Positions 49,710-61,278 of a stretch of 64,000 bases of DNA are shown piece by piece. The notes beneath the pieces are model-generated. The model had not been told where the DNA came from. It searched no databases and saw only the letters and a list, made by a program, of their open reading frames with translations. Within the stretch, counting starts at the first letter, position 1; the number at the start of each line of letters is the position of its first letter. Both the position numbers and the translations under genes were made by a program. The stretch comes from Alectoria sarmentosa (lineage: Eukaryota > Ascomycota > Lecanoromycetes > Lecanorales > Parmeliaceae): NCBI GenBank assembly GCA_009733775.1, contig WOGZ01000031.1, positions 124,001-188,000 of the forward strand, written 5' to 3'.

Positions 49710-50675
49710 TTACTTCCTCTTGTTTCCCGTCATCTCCCAAACGAGCCACCTCAATCGATTCGTCCAGTTAATCAAGTCCAAGTGACTAACATCAACCAGC
49801 GTCCCCTTGTAAGTTCCCCAACGAGAGCTTGCAACACTGACTAAGCCATCATTCGGTCCCTCCACTGCCTCCACAATCCGATGGGGCTGCCTAAAGGCCG
49901 ACCAAAGCGGAGGCGTAGCCATAGCACCGTAGGAAAAGTACTTTACTCCCTCTCGATCAGGCGTGTTTGGATTGAAATCTTTCATCATGTACCGCCTCGT
50001 CAGTTGACTGAACGCTCCAGTCTCCACCCGCATCAATTGTAGCGCTCGATACAATCTGGGTAGATTCTCCGGTCCAATCTGTTCGAACACATAGTCTGCA
50101 AACGCAGAACCGCGGTGCGGACTGGCAACCGTAGTCAAGCTTAGCACCTTCACATTTGGCGGTTTGAGCCGACTAATCATGTACCGTGCGTCCAATCCTC
50201 CCATGCTGTGTGCAACAATGTTGACGCTTTTGCCATGAGCCTTTTTCTCGATATCATGGCCTAGTTTGGCGGCTCGCTCTTCTATTGATGCGGATGGGGG
50301 GACCGAGGTGAGGATTACTTCAATGTTATTGGCTTCAAGAGCTTCGGTGATGCCACGCCAGTAGTGCACGCCCGGAAGGAGCTTGCCTACTAGATGAAGC
50401 TCGTCGAAGCCGAGGAGGCCATGGGCGAGGACGATAGGGTTCTGGGGGGTTTCTGTAGAGCTTTAGATGTGGTTCGGCGTAAAGTGGCATGAGGACACAC
50501 GGTATTTGGCGCGGATGTTGGCGTAATCGTCTTTTATGGTGGGGCCAAGGTCTGAGACTCGAGGATCTTGGGACTGATGGCGTAGAGTCGAAGCTGTGAA
50601 AGGGCGAATGCTGATTGCAGAGAAGAGAATTCTTGAAGGGCATCTGCTTGTGGCCAAGGAGATTGAGCGTGCCAT
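49710..50675 (-). CDS. Mitochondrial-type triacylglycerol lipase, alpha/beta-hydrolase
   Basis: Exons 50501-50675 and 49710-50452 (48-nt intron) give 305 residues. The N-terminus M-A-R-S-I-S-L-A-T-S-R-C-P-S-R is a likely mitochondrial presequence. After the splice come N-P-I-V-L-A-H-G-L-L-G-F (oxyanion region) and the nucleophile elbow A-H-S-M-G-G-L-D-A-R-Y. Further blocks are V-A-S-P-H-R-G-S, the acid region E-G-P-N-D-G-L-V-S-V-A-S, and a catalytic His candidate in V-D-V-S-H-L-D. This arrangement matches the LIP2-like fungal lipases. Substrate cannot be fixed. It sits at the border of the accessory region. Confidence 0.88.
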
Positions 50676-51386
50676 AAGACGGCGGGAGAAAGAGCTCAAC
50701 GTTGCGGCTTGTATGCTTTGATCTCTCGCTCCATTGTCGTCTCTCAAGAGTCGACTTCTTTGGCCGCAATCTCAATGAAGAATACAAGCGAGGCAACTCT
50801 GATTCGGAGCTTGCTCCGGATGGAATCAAAAGATTAACCAATTAGCGTGCACAAAAAGGATACGAAAGCTTGGCGTTTGAAATCGGGAACCCCCCGGCTT
50901 TACTTCGGCAACATAGGGGTTTTCAACAGGCTAGGTTAGCGCCCGCGAAGCCGCTAGTTGGATCAGACAAGGAGTGTAAAGTACGCCTAATGCCAGCCTA
51001 AAAAACCTTGAAGTTCAACTCTATTAAATAATATTAATAATCTTGATATCGAGAGAGGGACTCTCTACGAGCAAGTATTTACCTCTTATCAGTTCGGGCT
51101 TCGACAACAGAAATATCTTTCCATACATGCAACCATTTCTAACAAATTGCCTCTTCATTAGATTGATTAAAGAACGACAGTCAAAATTAGCGTAGGGACT
51201 GACTAACATGATATTCTCTTTTATCTCAATCTCAGTCTCTCCGTAAACGTCGTTCAGATATACTAACATATTCAATCCCCCCCTCCCAGCCATTACCTTG
51301 AATCTACAAACTCTCCCTCCTCCTTCTACAGATCCCTGCACACCTTACCCTTCACGCGCCTCAAATGCCCCGCCTCCCATTGGTCA
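50676..51386. other. Intergenic, A/T-rich
   Basis: A strongly A/T-rich patch (51020-51270) contains ATTAAATAATATTAATAATC and similar sequence. It marks the transition into the accessory region. No gene seen. Confidence 0.5.
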
Positions 51387-53027
51387 TCATAAATCATCAT
51401 TTGGAGCTGGTATCATTGCTACCTTTACGCCGTTCTTGCTCTGTTTCGTCATCCTATGCTCTTCCACAAAGGCGAACTCTGGATCCCTGTTCTCCATTCT
51501 TTCGAATTCTCGCATTAGCTGGACGAGGATATAAGCATATTGCGTGAGCACCATTTGTTGTGCAGGGCAAATCCTGGGTCCTCCAGAAAAGGGAATATAT
51601 TCCCATTGTGGTTTGATGTTTTCCCACCGTTCTGGACGGAAATCGTTCGCCTCCTGACCCCAGATGTGAGGATCCCTCTGCATGGCATGCCAGTCTATGT
51701 CGATTCGCATTCCGCGAGTAACGAAAATCGGCGCTTTTCCCTCCGATTGCGGCAGGACACAGTCTTGGAAACATTCTCGCACAGTCCGACCCGATGGTGA
51801 GTAGAGACGTAGGCCTATAAATCGTCAAACTCACTGGAATGTTCGGATTCTGGAGCGATTGCAGTGCCTACCCTCGTTAAGTACGCTTTGCATATACTTC
51901 ATGGATTTAAAGAGCTCAAACGAGAGGGGCTCTCGTATGTTGAGTACCTCGATCCTCAATCGTTGCCATACATCGGGGTGCCGCGCGAGTTGGAAAAGCA
52001 CGTCGCTAATGCCAATAGCGGAAGAGTCGTGCGCTGGAAAGAACACATTCAACAGTTGGTCACGTAGGAAACCTCGATCTTGCGTCTTGTTTGCAAGCTC
52101 GTCGAGAAAATTGAGCGGCCTATTGCTGGTAGAGTCGGACGCTGTATCCTTGAATTTGTCTTTGAACGTGTTTTGCAATGCTGTGTCAATCCATTGATCA
52201 AGCAGGGCATGAACCTTGGCGCATGACTGTCTCCACTTCGTTTGCGGTCCAAGCAGAAAGTTGAAGTGTCCGAACTGCATGTTTCTGAGGTTGCCGATCA
52301 AAGCCTCATCAAAGGTACCAAGAAATTCGTCGAAGTCAAGCCTTGAGGACTCAGGCCGCAGGGAGTTCGCCGATTCTCCGAACAAGAATTCTGTGGAGAC
52401 GTCAAGAAACTAGTACGACATGAGAAACTCGTTATAGGTTGGTGCCGGCCTCGAGACACTTACGAGGCGCTTCAACAAAGATTGCAAATCCACTGGAGAA
52501 CCGTCTCGAGGAATCAAGCCTATCATTTCACTTACATGGTGTTCAAAGGTTGACAGGTCTGCAAATCGGGCTCTAGCAAAGACTGGCTTCAGAAGGCTAC
52601 GCGAATGATTCCAGGTCTCTCCGTCTGTAGTTATAATCCCCGGACCAAGCCAATTCCGGCGGCTGTGCTTTCGAATCGGCGCCACGCCAAAGTTTTCACA
52701 TTGCAGAGCCAGAACCGACTGTATGGTACGAGGATCCGAAGTGAATATCAGTCTTCTTCCCCACTCAACAGCTTCGTAAGTTGCACCGTAACGCTTGAAT
52801 TGTTGAGTGCTGAAGGACAGTGTACTTCCTTCTTGTACTGAGATTTTGCGGAGACGGAATAGGTCCAGGCCGAATATAAAGTCCTTGTGCGGATATCTCG
52901 TCGGCCTAGAGCAGCCATGTTTCTTAACATTTTGTGCGTAGGCTAGTCGAGACCAAAGATGAGAAAAGATGAAATAGCAAGCAAGCAAGAGAGGGAGCCA
53001 GATTGCTTCAGCTGAATTGACTGACAT
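51387..53027 (-). CDS. Cytochrome P450 monooxygenase (CYP52-like clan)
   Basis: Exons 52464-53027, 51872-52409 and 51387-51814 (introns 54 and 57 nt) give 509 residues. A single membrane anchor is at residues about 7-24 (A-I-W-L-P-L-L-L-A-C-Y-F-I-F). Seen: N-W-L-G-P-G-I-I-T-T-D-G-E-T-W-N-H-S-R (C-helix), a degenerate I-helix P-A-H-D-S-S-A where A-G-x-D-T is usual, the E-x-x-R of the K-helix (E-G-L-R after splicing), and the heme loop F-S-G-G-P-R-I-C-P-A-Q-Q with Cys450. The overall pattern matches CYP52-type fatty-acid/alkane hydroxylases and related secondary-metabolism P450s. It is divergent from the UstYa-family gene 464 bp away, so a shared pathway is plausible but unproven. Confidence 0.9.
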
Positions 53028-53491
53028 GCTGAAGCCAAATGAATGCGAAGACGGAGAACGAAGACTGATACAGGACGCTACCTTGGCCGCTACCTGCGAC
53101 CGAGGCTATCTGAACTTTGGACTAGGGGATTAGGTGTTAGGAAAGTAGTGTTTAACATTTTGTGACACACCAATAAGAGACAGAATCGTCCGCCTATCAT
53201 CAAGTACATGCATGCGAACGATAACGATTCCGATGGGCTGCTCTGACTTCCCAATGAAATGGGTGTGGGACGGATCTGATACGCTGGGCAGTACTTCGTA
53301 TGCATATGTATGCCGAGACGGACTTGAATGCAGTGTCTGAAAAATGTACTAGCAGATCTCTCCCAAAATGACGTTAAGTTGCTCAAGGTTCGAGTCACAA
53401 GCATTTCGAATTCAGAGCCTCGAAATTCTGGTAGTATTTAGCTTCCTTGAACCCCAAAGTCTGCGAAGGAATATTAAACGCCTTTAAAATC
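53028..53491. promoter_or_regulatory. Divergent promoter between the P450 and UstYa-family genes
   Basis: 464 bp between start codons. A single element here could co-regulate both genes; none was identified. Confidence 0.45.
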
Positions 53492-54384
53492 ATGAAGGCC
53501 AACGAAAAGGGTTACAAGCCGTTGCCGCAGAGGGACGACGAGCTGCCCGGCCTCGCTCAACCCCACGTCTCACGCCATTTGTGTTATCCTCTGTTTTTCG
53601 TGTCAGGGCTATGCATGGTTTTGCTCGTTTCCAATATTCTTCTACTTTCCCAACGGGCACAGACGCCGACACTTGCAGAGCGCACACGATACGGTAGCAC
53701 AGCACTCTTCCCATGCAAAGTCCCTTGATTAATTGGGGTCGGTAGCTGGTCTGACTCGCGATGTTCCCGTTGCGTGGAGCCGACAAGGCATCTTCAACAG
53801 CGAAAACGAGACCCTGACCGATCTTGCTTGGAACGACCTCAGCATCGACACCGGCACAGTTGCACTTGCGGACGAGTACTCGGAATCCATGGGGCTGCCA
53901 AGGTCACAACGCTTTCCCTGGGATGACACCAAGGGAATCTATTTACTGAATGCGTTCCACAATCTCCATTGTTTAGTGAGCCATCCTCGTCCGAAGACGT
54001 TGCCACTGACGAGTTTTCTTACCGAGTCTGCAGAAAATGCTGTATCGTTCCATCACTGAAACCCGAGACGGTCGTGCTCAGAGTTCGCCAATCGGTCATA
54101 GCATTCACTGCCTGAATGCTCTTCGGCAGGATGTGATCTGCAACGCCGACGATACCCCTCGTTACACTGGATTCCAGCCCCACAAATCTTCGGGCCTAGG
54201 TCAGTTCAGACAATGCAAGGACTGGAGTCGCCTTGAGGCGTGGGCTGAGGAACGCACCGCATGCTATCGGTACATCAACAACACGGACCCGGACTTTGAT
54301 ACGCTGGAGAGGTACAAGTTTTGTCCACAAGACTCGCCCTATCAAGGATGGATACATGAACTTTTCGGTGATTTCGAGACTTGA
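53492..54384 (+). CDS. UstYa-family (DUF3328) oxidase
   Basis: Proteins of this family catalyse oxidative cyclisation of ribosomal peptides in ustiloxin, phomopsin, asperipin and cyclochlorotine pathways. Exons 53492-53693, 53746-53975 and 54034-54384 (introns 52 and 58 nt) give 260 residues. One membrane segment lies at about residues 31-53 (F-F-V-S-G-L-C-M-V-L-L-V-S-N-I-L-L-L). Both H-x-x-H-C motifs are intact: F-H-N-L-H-C-L and, after the splice, H-S-I-H-C-L-N-A-L-R-Q-D-V-I-C. A conserved Q-R-F-P-W-D-D-T-K-G precedes the first. The D-D-T-P-R-Y-T and W-A-E-E-R-T-A-C blocks are also family-like. A peptide precursor gene lies 282 bp downstream on the other strand. Confidence 0.92.
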
Positions 54385-54665
54385 TGGTTTGTAAATGACG
54401 TGTACTGTCTGCGGTTCATACAGGGTTCTCAGGCAGTTTTCAATTATGTGTAGCTCACAGAGCGGGCTCAATTTCACATGTACGTGATAAAGCTTGATCG
54501 AAGTGTGAAAGACTCGGGAAGCTAAACAAATGTGATTCTAACGCTCGTGAATACTCCGTACAAGCGAGTAGGCCGTGTTGTCGAAATCCAATTTCATAGC
54601 CCACGTGATAGTTTCCATGGTCCTTGCAAATCCTCCTCAAATTGTAGAAATTCCGTGCGTAATTT

Positions 54666-55107
54666 CTATTCGAGTACGTCAGGCGACGCGGGACGCTCGA
54701 CCTCCTTTCGTTTCAATTTCTCAAGCACGTCCGGCGAGGCCGGACGCAAAGCTCCATTCTCCCTTGCAACATACTCCGAAGATGCCAAACTTCGAGCCTC
54801 GCCCTTCTTCTCCAGCACGTTTGGCGAGGTTAGAGGCCCAAACTCATCTCGCCTCAGCTTCTCCAGCACATCTGGCGACGCCGGACGCGCAACCTGATTC
54901 TCCCTTTCAAGCACGTCAGAGGATGCTGGGGCCCTCGGCTGCAGAACCGCAACTCCGTCGCGGGGCGCAAGGTGGACACCTTTAAAGTCTTTGACAACCG
55001 TTAGCAACGTCTCTGGTTACTGGACAAGAGGAACTACTCTCGACTGGCAACGCGGCACCGAGGGCAGCGAAGCCTACACCCAGCAGCAGGAGGTGACGAG
55101 TAAGCAT
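54666..55107 (-). CDS. Secreted repeat precursor peptide, candidate RiPP/KEP precursor
   Basis: Exons 55038-55107 and 54666-54988 join in phase across a 49-nt intron with a clear TTGCTAAC branch site, giving 130 residues. Residues 1-19 are a signal peptide (M-L-T-R-H-L-L-L-L-G-V-G-F ending A-L-G-A-A). Six imperfect units follow, with cores at 44-51, 59-66, 76-83, 91-98, 106-113 and 123-130; consensus P-A-S-P-D-V-L-E, spaced 15 or 17 residues. The variants are P-A-S-S-D-V-L-E, L-T-S-P-N-V-L-E and L-A-S-S-E-Y-V-A. Dibasic Kex2-type sites (R69-R70, K84-K85, K116-R117) lie in three of the five linkers. This layout, next to a UstYa-family oxidase and a P450, matches Kex2-processed repeat precursors of fungal RiPPs. 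Only one repeat holds Tyr, so the tyrosine-linked rings of ustiloxin are not predicted. The opposite strand is open too but lacks a signal peptide. Confidence 0.72.
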
Positions 55108-55993
55108 CTCTGCGAAATGAAGTTCAAGGGCTTTCAGTGGAGAGTGTAGAATCGGCAGTGCGGACAGGATTGTCAAGAGCGCCTTTTGAAACGATATGGC
55201 CAAGGGGGCAATAGCTCTCTGGAAATGGGGGGGGGAGGGGTACGAGTACTCTGCATCTTCGCCAACGCTGTGATTTGGGGCCTTGTCAGATGCATGGAGG
55301 GGGGGCTACGGATTCGTATGTTGTCATGTGTTAGGATTATGCTGATCGTAGACTACTGTCAGGCTTTGGATGGGGGGTTACAAGACTAAGGCACAATGGA
55401 GGCACAATGGCGTCGCCGCTGGGAAGCATGGGAGGGTAACGTCGCTAAGGTGTGATAAGGAGAAGGTGGATTGCAGTTTGCAGGGCTAAACTACCACCAC
55501 TACCGCTGGTGCCGCGCTAACAATAAGACCAATCCATGAGACCTCGACTTTAGCTGATGATCTTATTCTTATCCTCATCCACCAAGTAAAAGTACCTACT
55601 CACACTACTTTGATCCTCCGGCAATCAACTAATGAGCATTGCAATCCGAGATTACTTATCAGCATGCGATCAATCAGGCAGGTCGATGCCCATGACCATG
55701 TCGGCTTAATCAGCGCATTCCGTCTTGACTCCCTGGACTCCCTGGACTCCCTGGACTCCCTGAGACGAATCAATTTCCCTTCCCCGTGTGTGTGTCCCAC
55801 ATCGCCGAAACCATTCCGCCATGGCAGATGGCACAGCCGCTGGGTGGCTGGTTGCAAGGATTTCCTCTTGCTCTCAGGGGCTGGCAGAATCCTCAAAGGT
55901 TCCAGTTGCTCCTCCCTGCTGTCAAGGCTGCGTCGACAAGATTACATGCCGAGAGGACGACGACGTTGACCGGCCAGCTTTGCATTGAGAACC
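55108..55993. other. Intergenic between the precursor and permease genes
   Basis: Divergent promoter region of about 0.9 kb with a G-rich run at 55227-55239 and a 9-bp tandem repeat (55727-55762). No further gene is supported. A pyrimidine-rich stretch precedes the permease start. Confidence 0.5.
55727..55762. repeat. Tandem repeat, 4 copies of GACTCCCTG
   Basis: Four perfect 9-bp copies, followed by a partial match. The length keeps any reading frame open, which explains the repetitive frames on both strands here. Confidence 0.95.
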
Positions 55994-58046
55994 ATGGACC
56001 AATCTTTCAAGTCGCATCACGATGCCAACACAAGACCGGATGAAATGTTTTCCCAGCTGCCAGATCCATCCATGCATGATGCCCGCGACCGACTGGCCTT
56101 GGCTCGCCTGGGGAAGAAACAGGTTCTCAAGGTCAGTACGAGACACTGACTGAGCGCGAGCCTTTGGAAAACTGATTTCGCGCCAGCGGAACTTTGGTTT
56201 GCTGTCCGTGGCCGGTTTCAGCTGTACAATTTTGATTACGTGGGAAGGAATTTTGGAGTAAGTCTTTTCATCGCAAGCGAACATGACTGCCTCTAATCAC
56301 GTGCTAGGCTGTTCTCCATAGGACTGGATAAGTCGGTTTGACCAGTCAGTCGTACGCCAAGGTCGTAGCGGCTCACATTCTCACAGCGGAGGTTCAGCCG
56401 GATTGATCTATGGCTACATTATGGTCTGGATCGGAACGCTATCAGTATTCATAACGATTTCTGAGTTGGCATCGATGTAGGTCACTGTGCCACTCGTCGT
56501 GTCGAATGCCGCTGAGCAAATTTTGTAGGGCACCGACGGCGGGTGGCCAATATCATTGGGTCTCAATGCTTGCGCCGACTTCATCTCGAAGATTTCTCAG
56601 CTACTTGACAGGTATGCTCGTCACCTCAGGATGCAGAAATACTGACAAAGTACGGCAGGCTGGATGACAGCTCTGGCTTGGCAATCCGCCATTACTTCAG
56701 GCGGGTTTTTATCCGGAAGCTTGATCCAAGGCCTCTTGGTCTTGAACTATCCGGACAAAACCTTCCATCCCTACCAAGTGACTCTTCTTGGCTATAGCTG
56801 TCTTCTCATCGCTGTCTTTGTGAATACGGTCATTGTTGAGCTCCTACCGAGCATCGAAAGTATCATGTTGATAATTCACATCATTGGATTCTTCGTTGTC
56901 ATGATCATCATATCTTACATGGCGCCGCACTCTTCTGCCGTCGATGTGTTTACCGTATTTTCCAACGGGGGTGGCTGGCCCACTCAAGGCCTGTCCGTAA
57001 TGGTCGGCCTCATCGGCAACGTTTTCTCCTTTACCGGTGCGTATGAATACATTTGCCTAGCTCGAGATTCCATGCTAACGACTCTTCCAGGCGCGGATGC
57101 CGCTGTTCATGTGCGTGTCTCGGAATTGCCGATGCTGCTAAGCTCACAGGAAACAGATGGCCGAAGAAATACACAACCCCGCCGTCAACATCCCTCGTGC
57201 GATTATTGGTAGCGTTTTTCTGAACGGTCTCATGGGATTCGGAATCATGATAGCGACGCTTTTCGGCTTAGGCGACATCCACACGGTCTTGAAGACGCCT
57301 ACTGGATATCCTTTCATGCAGATTTTCTTCCAAGCGACTGAATCTGTGGGCGGCAGTACCGCCATGGCGTCCATCATCGTCGCCTCCGGCTTTTTCGCTT
57401 CCCTGGGCTTCATCGCGACCTCGTCTCGCATGGTCTGGTCCTTTGCCCGCGACCGGGCCCTGCCGTTTTCATCGTTCCTGAGCAAAGTACGTCGGCCGTT
57501 GCGCTTTTGATCACCGAGGACCATCTGCTAACGGAGCGGTTCGCCCAGATCGATCGGCGCACCTCGATCCCGCTGAACGCGGTGCTGGTGACCACCTCGA
57601 TCGGCGGTCTCATCCTGTTGATCAGCATCGGATCGGCAATCGCTCTGAACATCATCCTGTCCATCAACATCTTTGCCTTCTACTCGACCTACCTCGCCAG
57701 CTGTTCTCTCCTGCTCTGGCGTCGCTGTACCGAGGAAATCAGACCCCATGTGCACGATGCCGACCTCGAGGGGGTCGATCTGGCCCAGGGACTCCCGAGG
57801 CTGAGCTGGGGTCCCTGGCGAGTCCCAGGGTTCCTGGGTATAGCCAACAACGTGTTCGCCTGCGCGTACATCGTCGTGATCCTATTCTTCAGCTTCTGGC
57901 CGGCATCTCTGGCGCCTTCCCTGGCGGACATGAATTGGAGCATTGCCATCACCGGCTTTTTCGTTCTCTCTAGCATTGGCTACTATGGTGTCCGGGGCAG
58001 GAAGTTCTACAAAGGGCCTTTGATTGACAAGGATATACTACGATAG
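55994..58046 (+). CDS. Amino-acid/GABA-type permease (APC superfamily)
   Basis: Plasma-membrane transporter for an amino acid, GABA, choline or a related amine. Nine exons (55994-56131, 56187-56257, 56308-56331, 56387-56476, 56529-56611, 56659-57036, 57091-57110, 57157-57486, 57549-58046) give 543 residues; exons of 24 and 20 nt were placed by phase and homology. Family blocks: F-G-L-L-S-V-A-G-F-S-C-T-I-L-I-T-W-E-G, S-E-L-A-S-M-A-P-T-A-G-G-Q-Y-H-W-V, G-A-D-A-A-V-H-M-A-E-E-I, T-S-S-R-M-V-W-S-F-A-R-D-R and S-I-P-L-N-A-V. About twelve membrane segments can be counted. Substrate is not readable. It could import building blocks or export a product of the neighbouring locus. Confidence 0.9.
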
Positions 58047-58069
58047 ACATGCTCAATGGTCGCTATTAC

Positions 58070-58150
58070 ATATACTATCAGGTTGCCTACTATCGAATAT
58101 ACTATTGGGTTGCCTAATATAAAATATAATATTGGGTTGCCTACATCAAC
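58070..58150. repeat. Minisatellite, 3 x 27 bp
   Basis: Three adjacent 27-bp units share the core ATATAMTATYRGGTTGCCTA; the last seven bases vary. It begins 24 bp after the permease stop, probably in its 3' untranslated region. Confidence 0.9.
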
Positions 58151-58280
58151 ATTGAAATTTCTGATCCGTTCATTCGTAAATAACGTCAAAGACGGTTCTG
58201 CTCCACATTGTACTCGTACAGAAAAACAACGTGGGACATCACATGTCAAAATATGCAGTGGCTACCGCGTGACTTGCAAC

Positions 58281-59597
58281 TTAAGCTGCCTCTTGGCGGA
58301 TCATTTTCGAACGACTTGCCTTGCTTTCACCGTCCCAATCCAGCCGATCCGAAAGGCCAGGGTGGCCCAAGGTCATGTCGATGGGGCTTGGCACGCTCTG
58401 GCTCCGGTCCGACGCGTTCTGGTGGAAATCCTCAAGCCGCCACTCTTCCTGCTCCTTGGTCGTCCGAGATCTCGAGGGCGGCCCCGTCGTGGCGGTTTGT
58501 CCGAGCGCGGTGACGTCGTAGGCGCCGGAGAAACTGCCTTCCCGCCGGCGGATGTCGTCCGGGCGGATCATGCCCGACTGGAGGGCGACGAGCAGCGGTT
58601 TGAGATAGGGCACGCACGCCGTCACGATGCTCAGGCTCTGGACGAAGAGCGCGCAGACGGCAGCCGACCAAGCGGTGAAGGTGCGGTCTTCCGATCCGGA
58701 GCCACGGTTCTGGAAGACGAGCTGAGCGACGATGGCACCGATCACACTGGACGCGTCAGCGAGGGGACGCGAGGTGAGAATGTTTGGATGCTTACAAGAT
58801 TCGGGCAGCGAAACAGGCTATGATGGTTACCTTGCGCCGCGGGTGCATTTGCACGTGTCGCAGGATGGCGATGGGTAGGGTTATGAGAGCCAATTCGATG
58901 ACAATGTTGGAAACGGCAAGATAGTTCCAGAACGACACCTGTGAGGGATGTTTAGAAGTTGGCGCCAACGACATGGCCACAGAAATTGATGACGGACCTG
59001 GTGGAAACACCGCTGGCTTAGAACTTGCCAAGTGTCAGGGACAGGACATTGGAAGGCAATTGCAAAAAGTCCAGAGACACCCCATGCTATCACCAAAAGA
59101 CCTAGAGCCCGCCTCAGGTGGTTGTGGACTCGTTGCAGCGTCAGGGTGTGCAGAAACCAGATGACGGAAAGCTTCGAAGTGATCAAGGTCGTCGTATAAG
59201 TGATGTCGGTCGCGAAGGTAGCCTTCCTGGTCAGCTTGAGCCCATGGAGGAGTACCGATGAAAATACCTTCTGGTAGGCTTGTAGCTGCTTTGCTGACAA
59301 GGTAGCTTCGTGCTGCCCGAGCCCATTGGCGGTTTGAAAAGTTGATGTTATACATAACGCCACACTGAAAGCCTAACCAGGAATTAGGGCATTAGTTGCA
59401 GCTCGATTGCTAGCATCGCTCACCAGTGCAATCAGTATCAGGGTGTCATCCCCTCCGTAATAGGAGACGTTGACTTTGATGGCGACGCGAGAGAGCACGG
59501 CCAAAGCAGAGATGACCACCAGAATCCAGTTGAGTACATTTGTTAAGGGGCCGTAGTCATTGGGGGTCGCAAAGGGATGGTTCGCGGGGGATGACAT
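58281..59597 (-). CDS. PTH11/SAT4-type rhodopsin-domain membrane protein
   Basis: Seven-helix fungal membrane protein of the family that includes the Magnaporthe receptor PTH11. Exons 59424-59597, 58998-59372, 58796-58938 and 58281-58746 (introns 51, 59 and 49 nt) give 385 residues. Seen: W-I-L-V-V-I-S-A-L-A-V-L-S-R-V, Y-Y-G-G-D-D-T-L-I-L-I (the family's D-D motif), K-L-S-V-I-W-F-L, P-D-T-W-Q then R-C, F-W-N-Y-L-A-V-S-N-I-V-I-E-L, and R-R-K-V-T-I-I-A-C-F-A-A-R. The C-terminal cytoplasmic tail is about 110 residues, Ser-rich and charged. The ligand is unknown. It is convergent with the permease. Confidence 0.9.
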
Positions 59598-61278
59598 GTT
59601 TTCGTTGGTCGGATGTTTCGACTCTTTCCGGCCTGCGTGATTGGTGATGGAGTGACAGGAATTCAATCATGTGTGCAGTAATGCCGTATTGGTCGTAAGG
59701 AAAACCATACTATCCATGAGCAAATAATTACAAGTGATGGGCTTCACTGCGAAGTAGCATGCCGCAAGGCCTTGACACGCCAAGCTCGATGGGGCGAGAA
59801 CAAGGAAAAGCCATGACTGCTATCGTAGGCAGGATGGAAAGCTTAGGGAGAGTAGCAGGCGCCAGATAAGGTAGATTTTGAAGGCGAAGAAGGAGAAGCC
59901 TCGGGCGTCACTTCTGGACCTAAGATATGTATCAACACACTCGAGGTTCATTAGCGGCAAAAGAGATTCTCGGAATGAACCAAAAGCATCCACAGGGCCG
60001 GCACCTGTTCAGCATCATTCAGCTTCATTGGATGGAAGATGAGAAGATCTCTGACAGCTAAAGTACCTTAGTAAAGATACTAGCTGGCATCCCCGCCTAG
60101 GTACCTAACCAATAATCTCCTAGCTTACTTGATCGCCAAGGCTCACTCTTCTTATCACTGCCTCGGCCCTCATGCTACTTATCATTTCCACCCCAACCTC
60201 CTCTTCTAAGGCCTGCAGCTTGTCAGAGACGAAAGTAAGCTCTAGCCATGCCATGATGCCATGACAAAGTAACAAGTTGCAGGTTTCGCTTTCGGCGTCA
60301 CCGTGGTCTATTGCAGGATGGAATCCTCCATTCTTTCTCTGCATGACTCCATCAAACCAAGCCTACAAGCACGCATGCTTAGAGTCAGCTCGAAAACTGT
60401 GCGGATAGGTGACCACTTGCGACACGACCCCCAGCCATCTTCCGTCCGCTAGATTCCGTGATCCATCACCTTTCAGCGGCACGATGCCCTCGGCCCGACG
60501 AATATGTTGTACTGGGTTCAAGGCAAAGCGTCGAGCCAGGTGAGTGCTGGGTATAATTTCTCCTCAATATACGTGCTTCGCAACTGTTTTGGAGCTATTG
60601 AACAGACCTCGAATCTCATCTTCGACAGGGTGTGGTGGTTTCGGGTAAGAGATCGACCCAGCTGGGACTTTCCGCCGTATCTATCGATCTTCTGTGTCTA
60701 ATCCTACTAGGGGTACCCTTGCGAGAGTTTCTTTCAACTTATGCTGCAGAGCTTCAATAGTAGAGATTCTCTGCAATGCAGGCTGAATCCGCTATGTTTG
60801 CAGACAACCCGGCCGAAGACGAATCCGACTGCTTTGATATAAGGATGCGCGGGGTCTTCTTATCGCATTTGAAGCCAATTCTGCAGGGGGCAAATTTGAC
60901 CATCCCAAACGTAAAGGGTGTGAAAGATGTTTTCTGATGCGAGTCAAAATCGTGGCCATCAAATCGATTGAGGGCGTACAAGTATCGAAATGAGGTGTGC
61001 ACATGAGCTCCTATTTGTTGGGCTACTGAAAAGTCATATTTATAGGGGAACATGGCCGAAATGCCTTGTCAACCGACAGATTCTTCGGCTCGAATCCGTC
61101 TGGTGTAGGCCGTGCCCTTGAGGCAAGAGGTCAATTGACAGGTCAATTGAAGTACGAACAATGATTGAAAGGAGTGGCAACCAGTGGTGGGAGATGACTC
61201 GAGTCACTCGACTAATACTGGTAGACTCATTTCTTTGTTGTCCGTTCTGAAAATAGTGGTGAAATCGCAAAGGCGCCC
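59598..61278. other. Intergenic, no gene recognised
   Basis: About 1.7 kb between the PTH11-like promoter and the acetyltransferase stop. Short frames at 60120-60344 and 60754-61053 (minus) have no motif and no supporting splice partners. CCTAGGTACCTAACC near 60098 is a short palindrome-like sequence. Confidence 0.5.

Noticed and set aside
54532..54985. Plus-strand repetitive open frames opposite the repeat precursor
   Set aside because: They mirror the repeats of the minus-strand gene, lack a signal peptide and have no plausible splice structure.
59227..59267. Possible 41-nt intron in the PTH11-like gene
   Set aside because: Reading straight through gives the expected helix T-D-I-T-Y-T-T-T-L-I-T-S-K-L-S-V; removing it would shift the frame.
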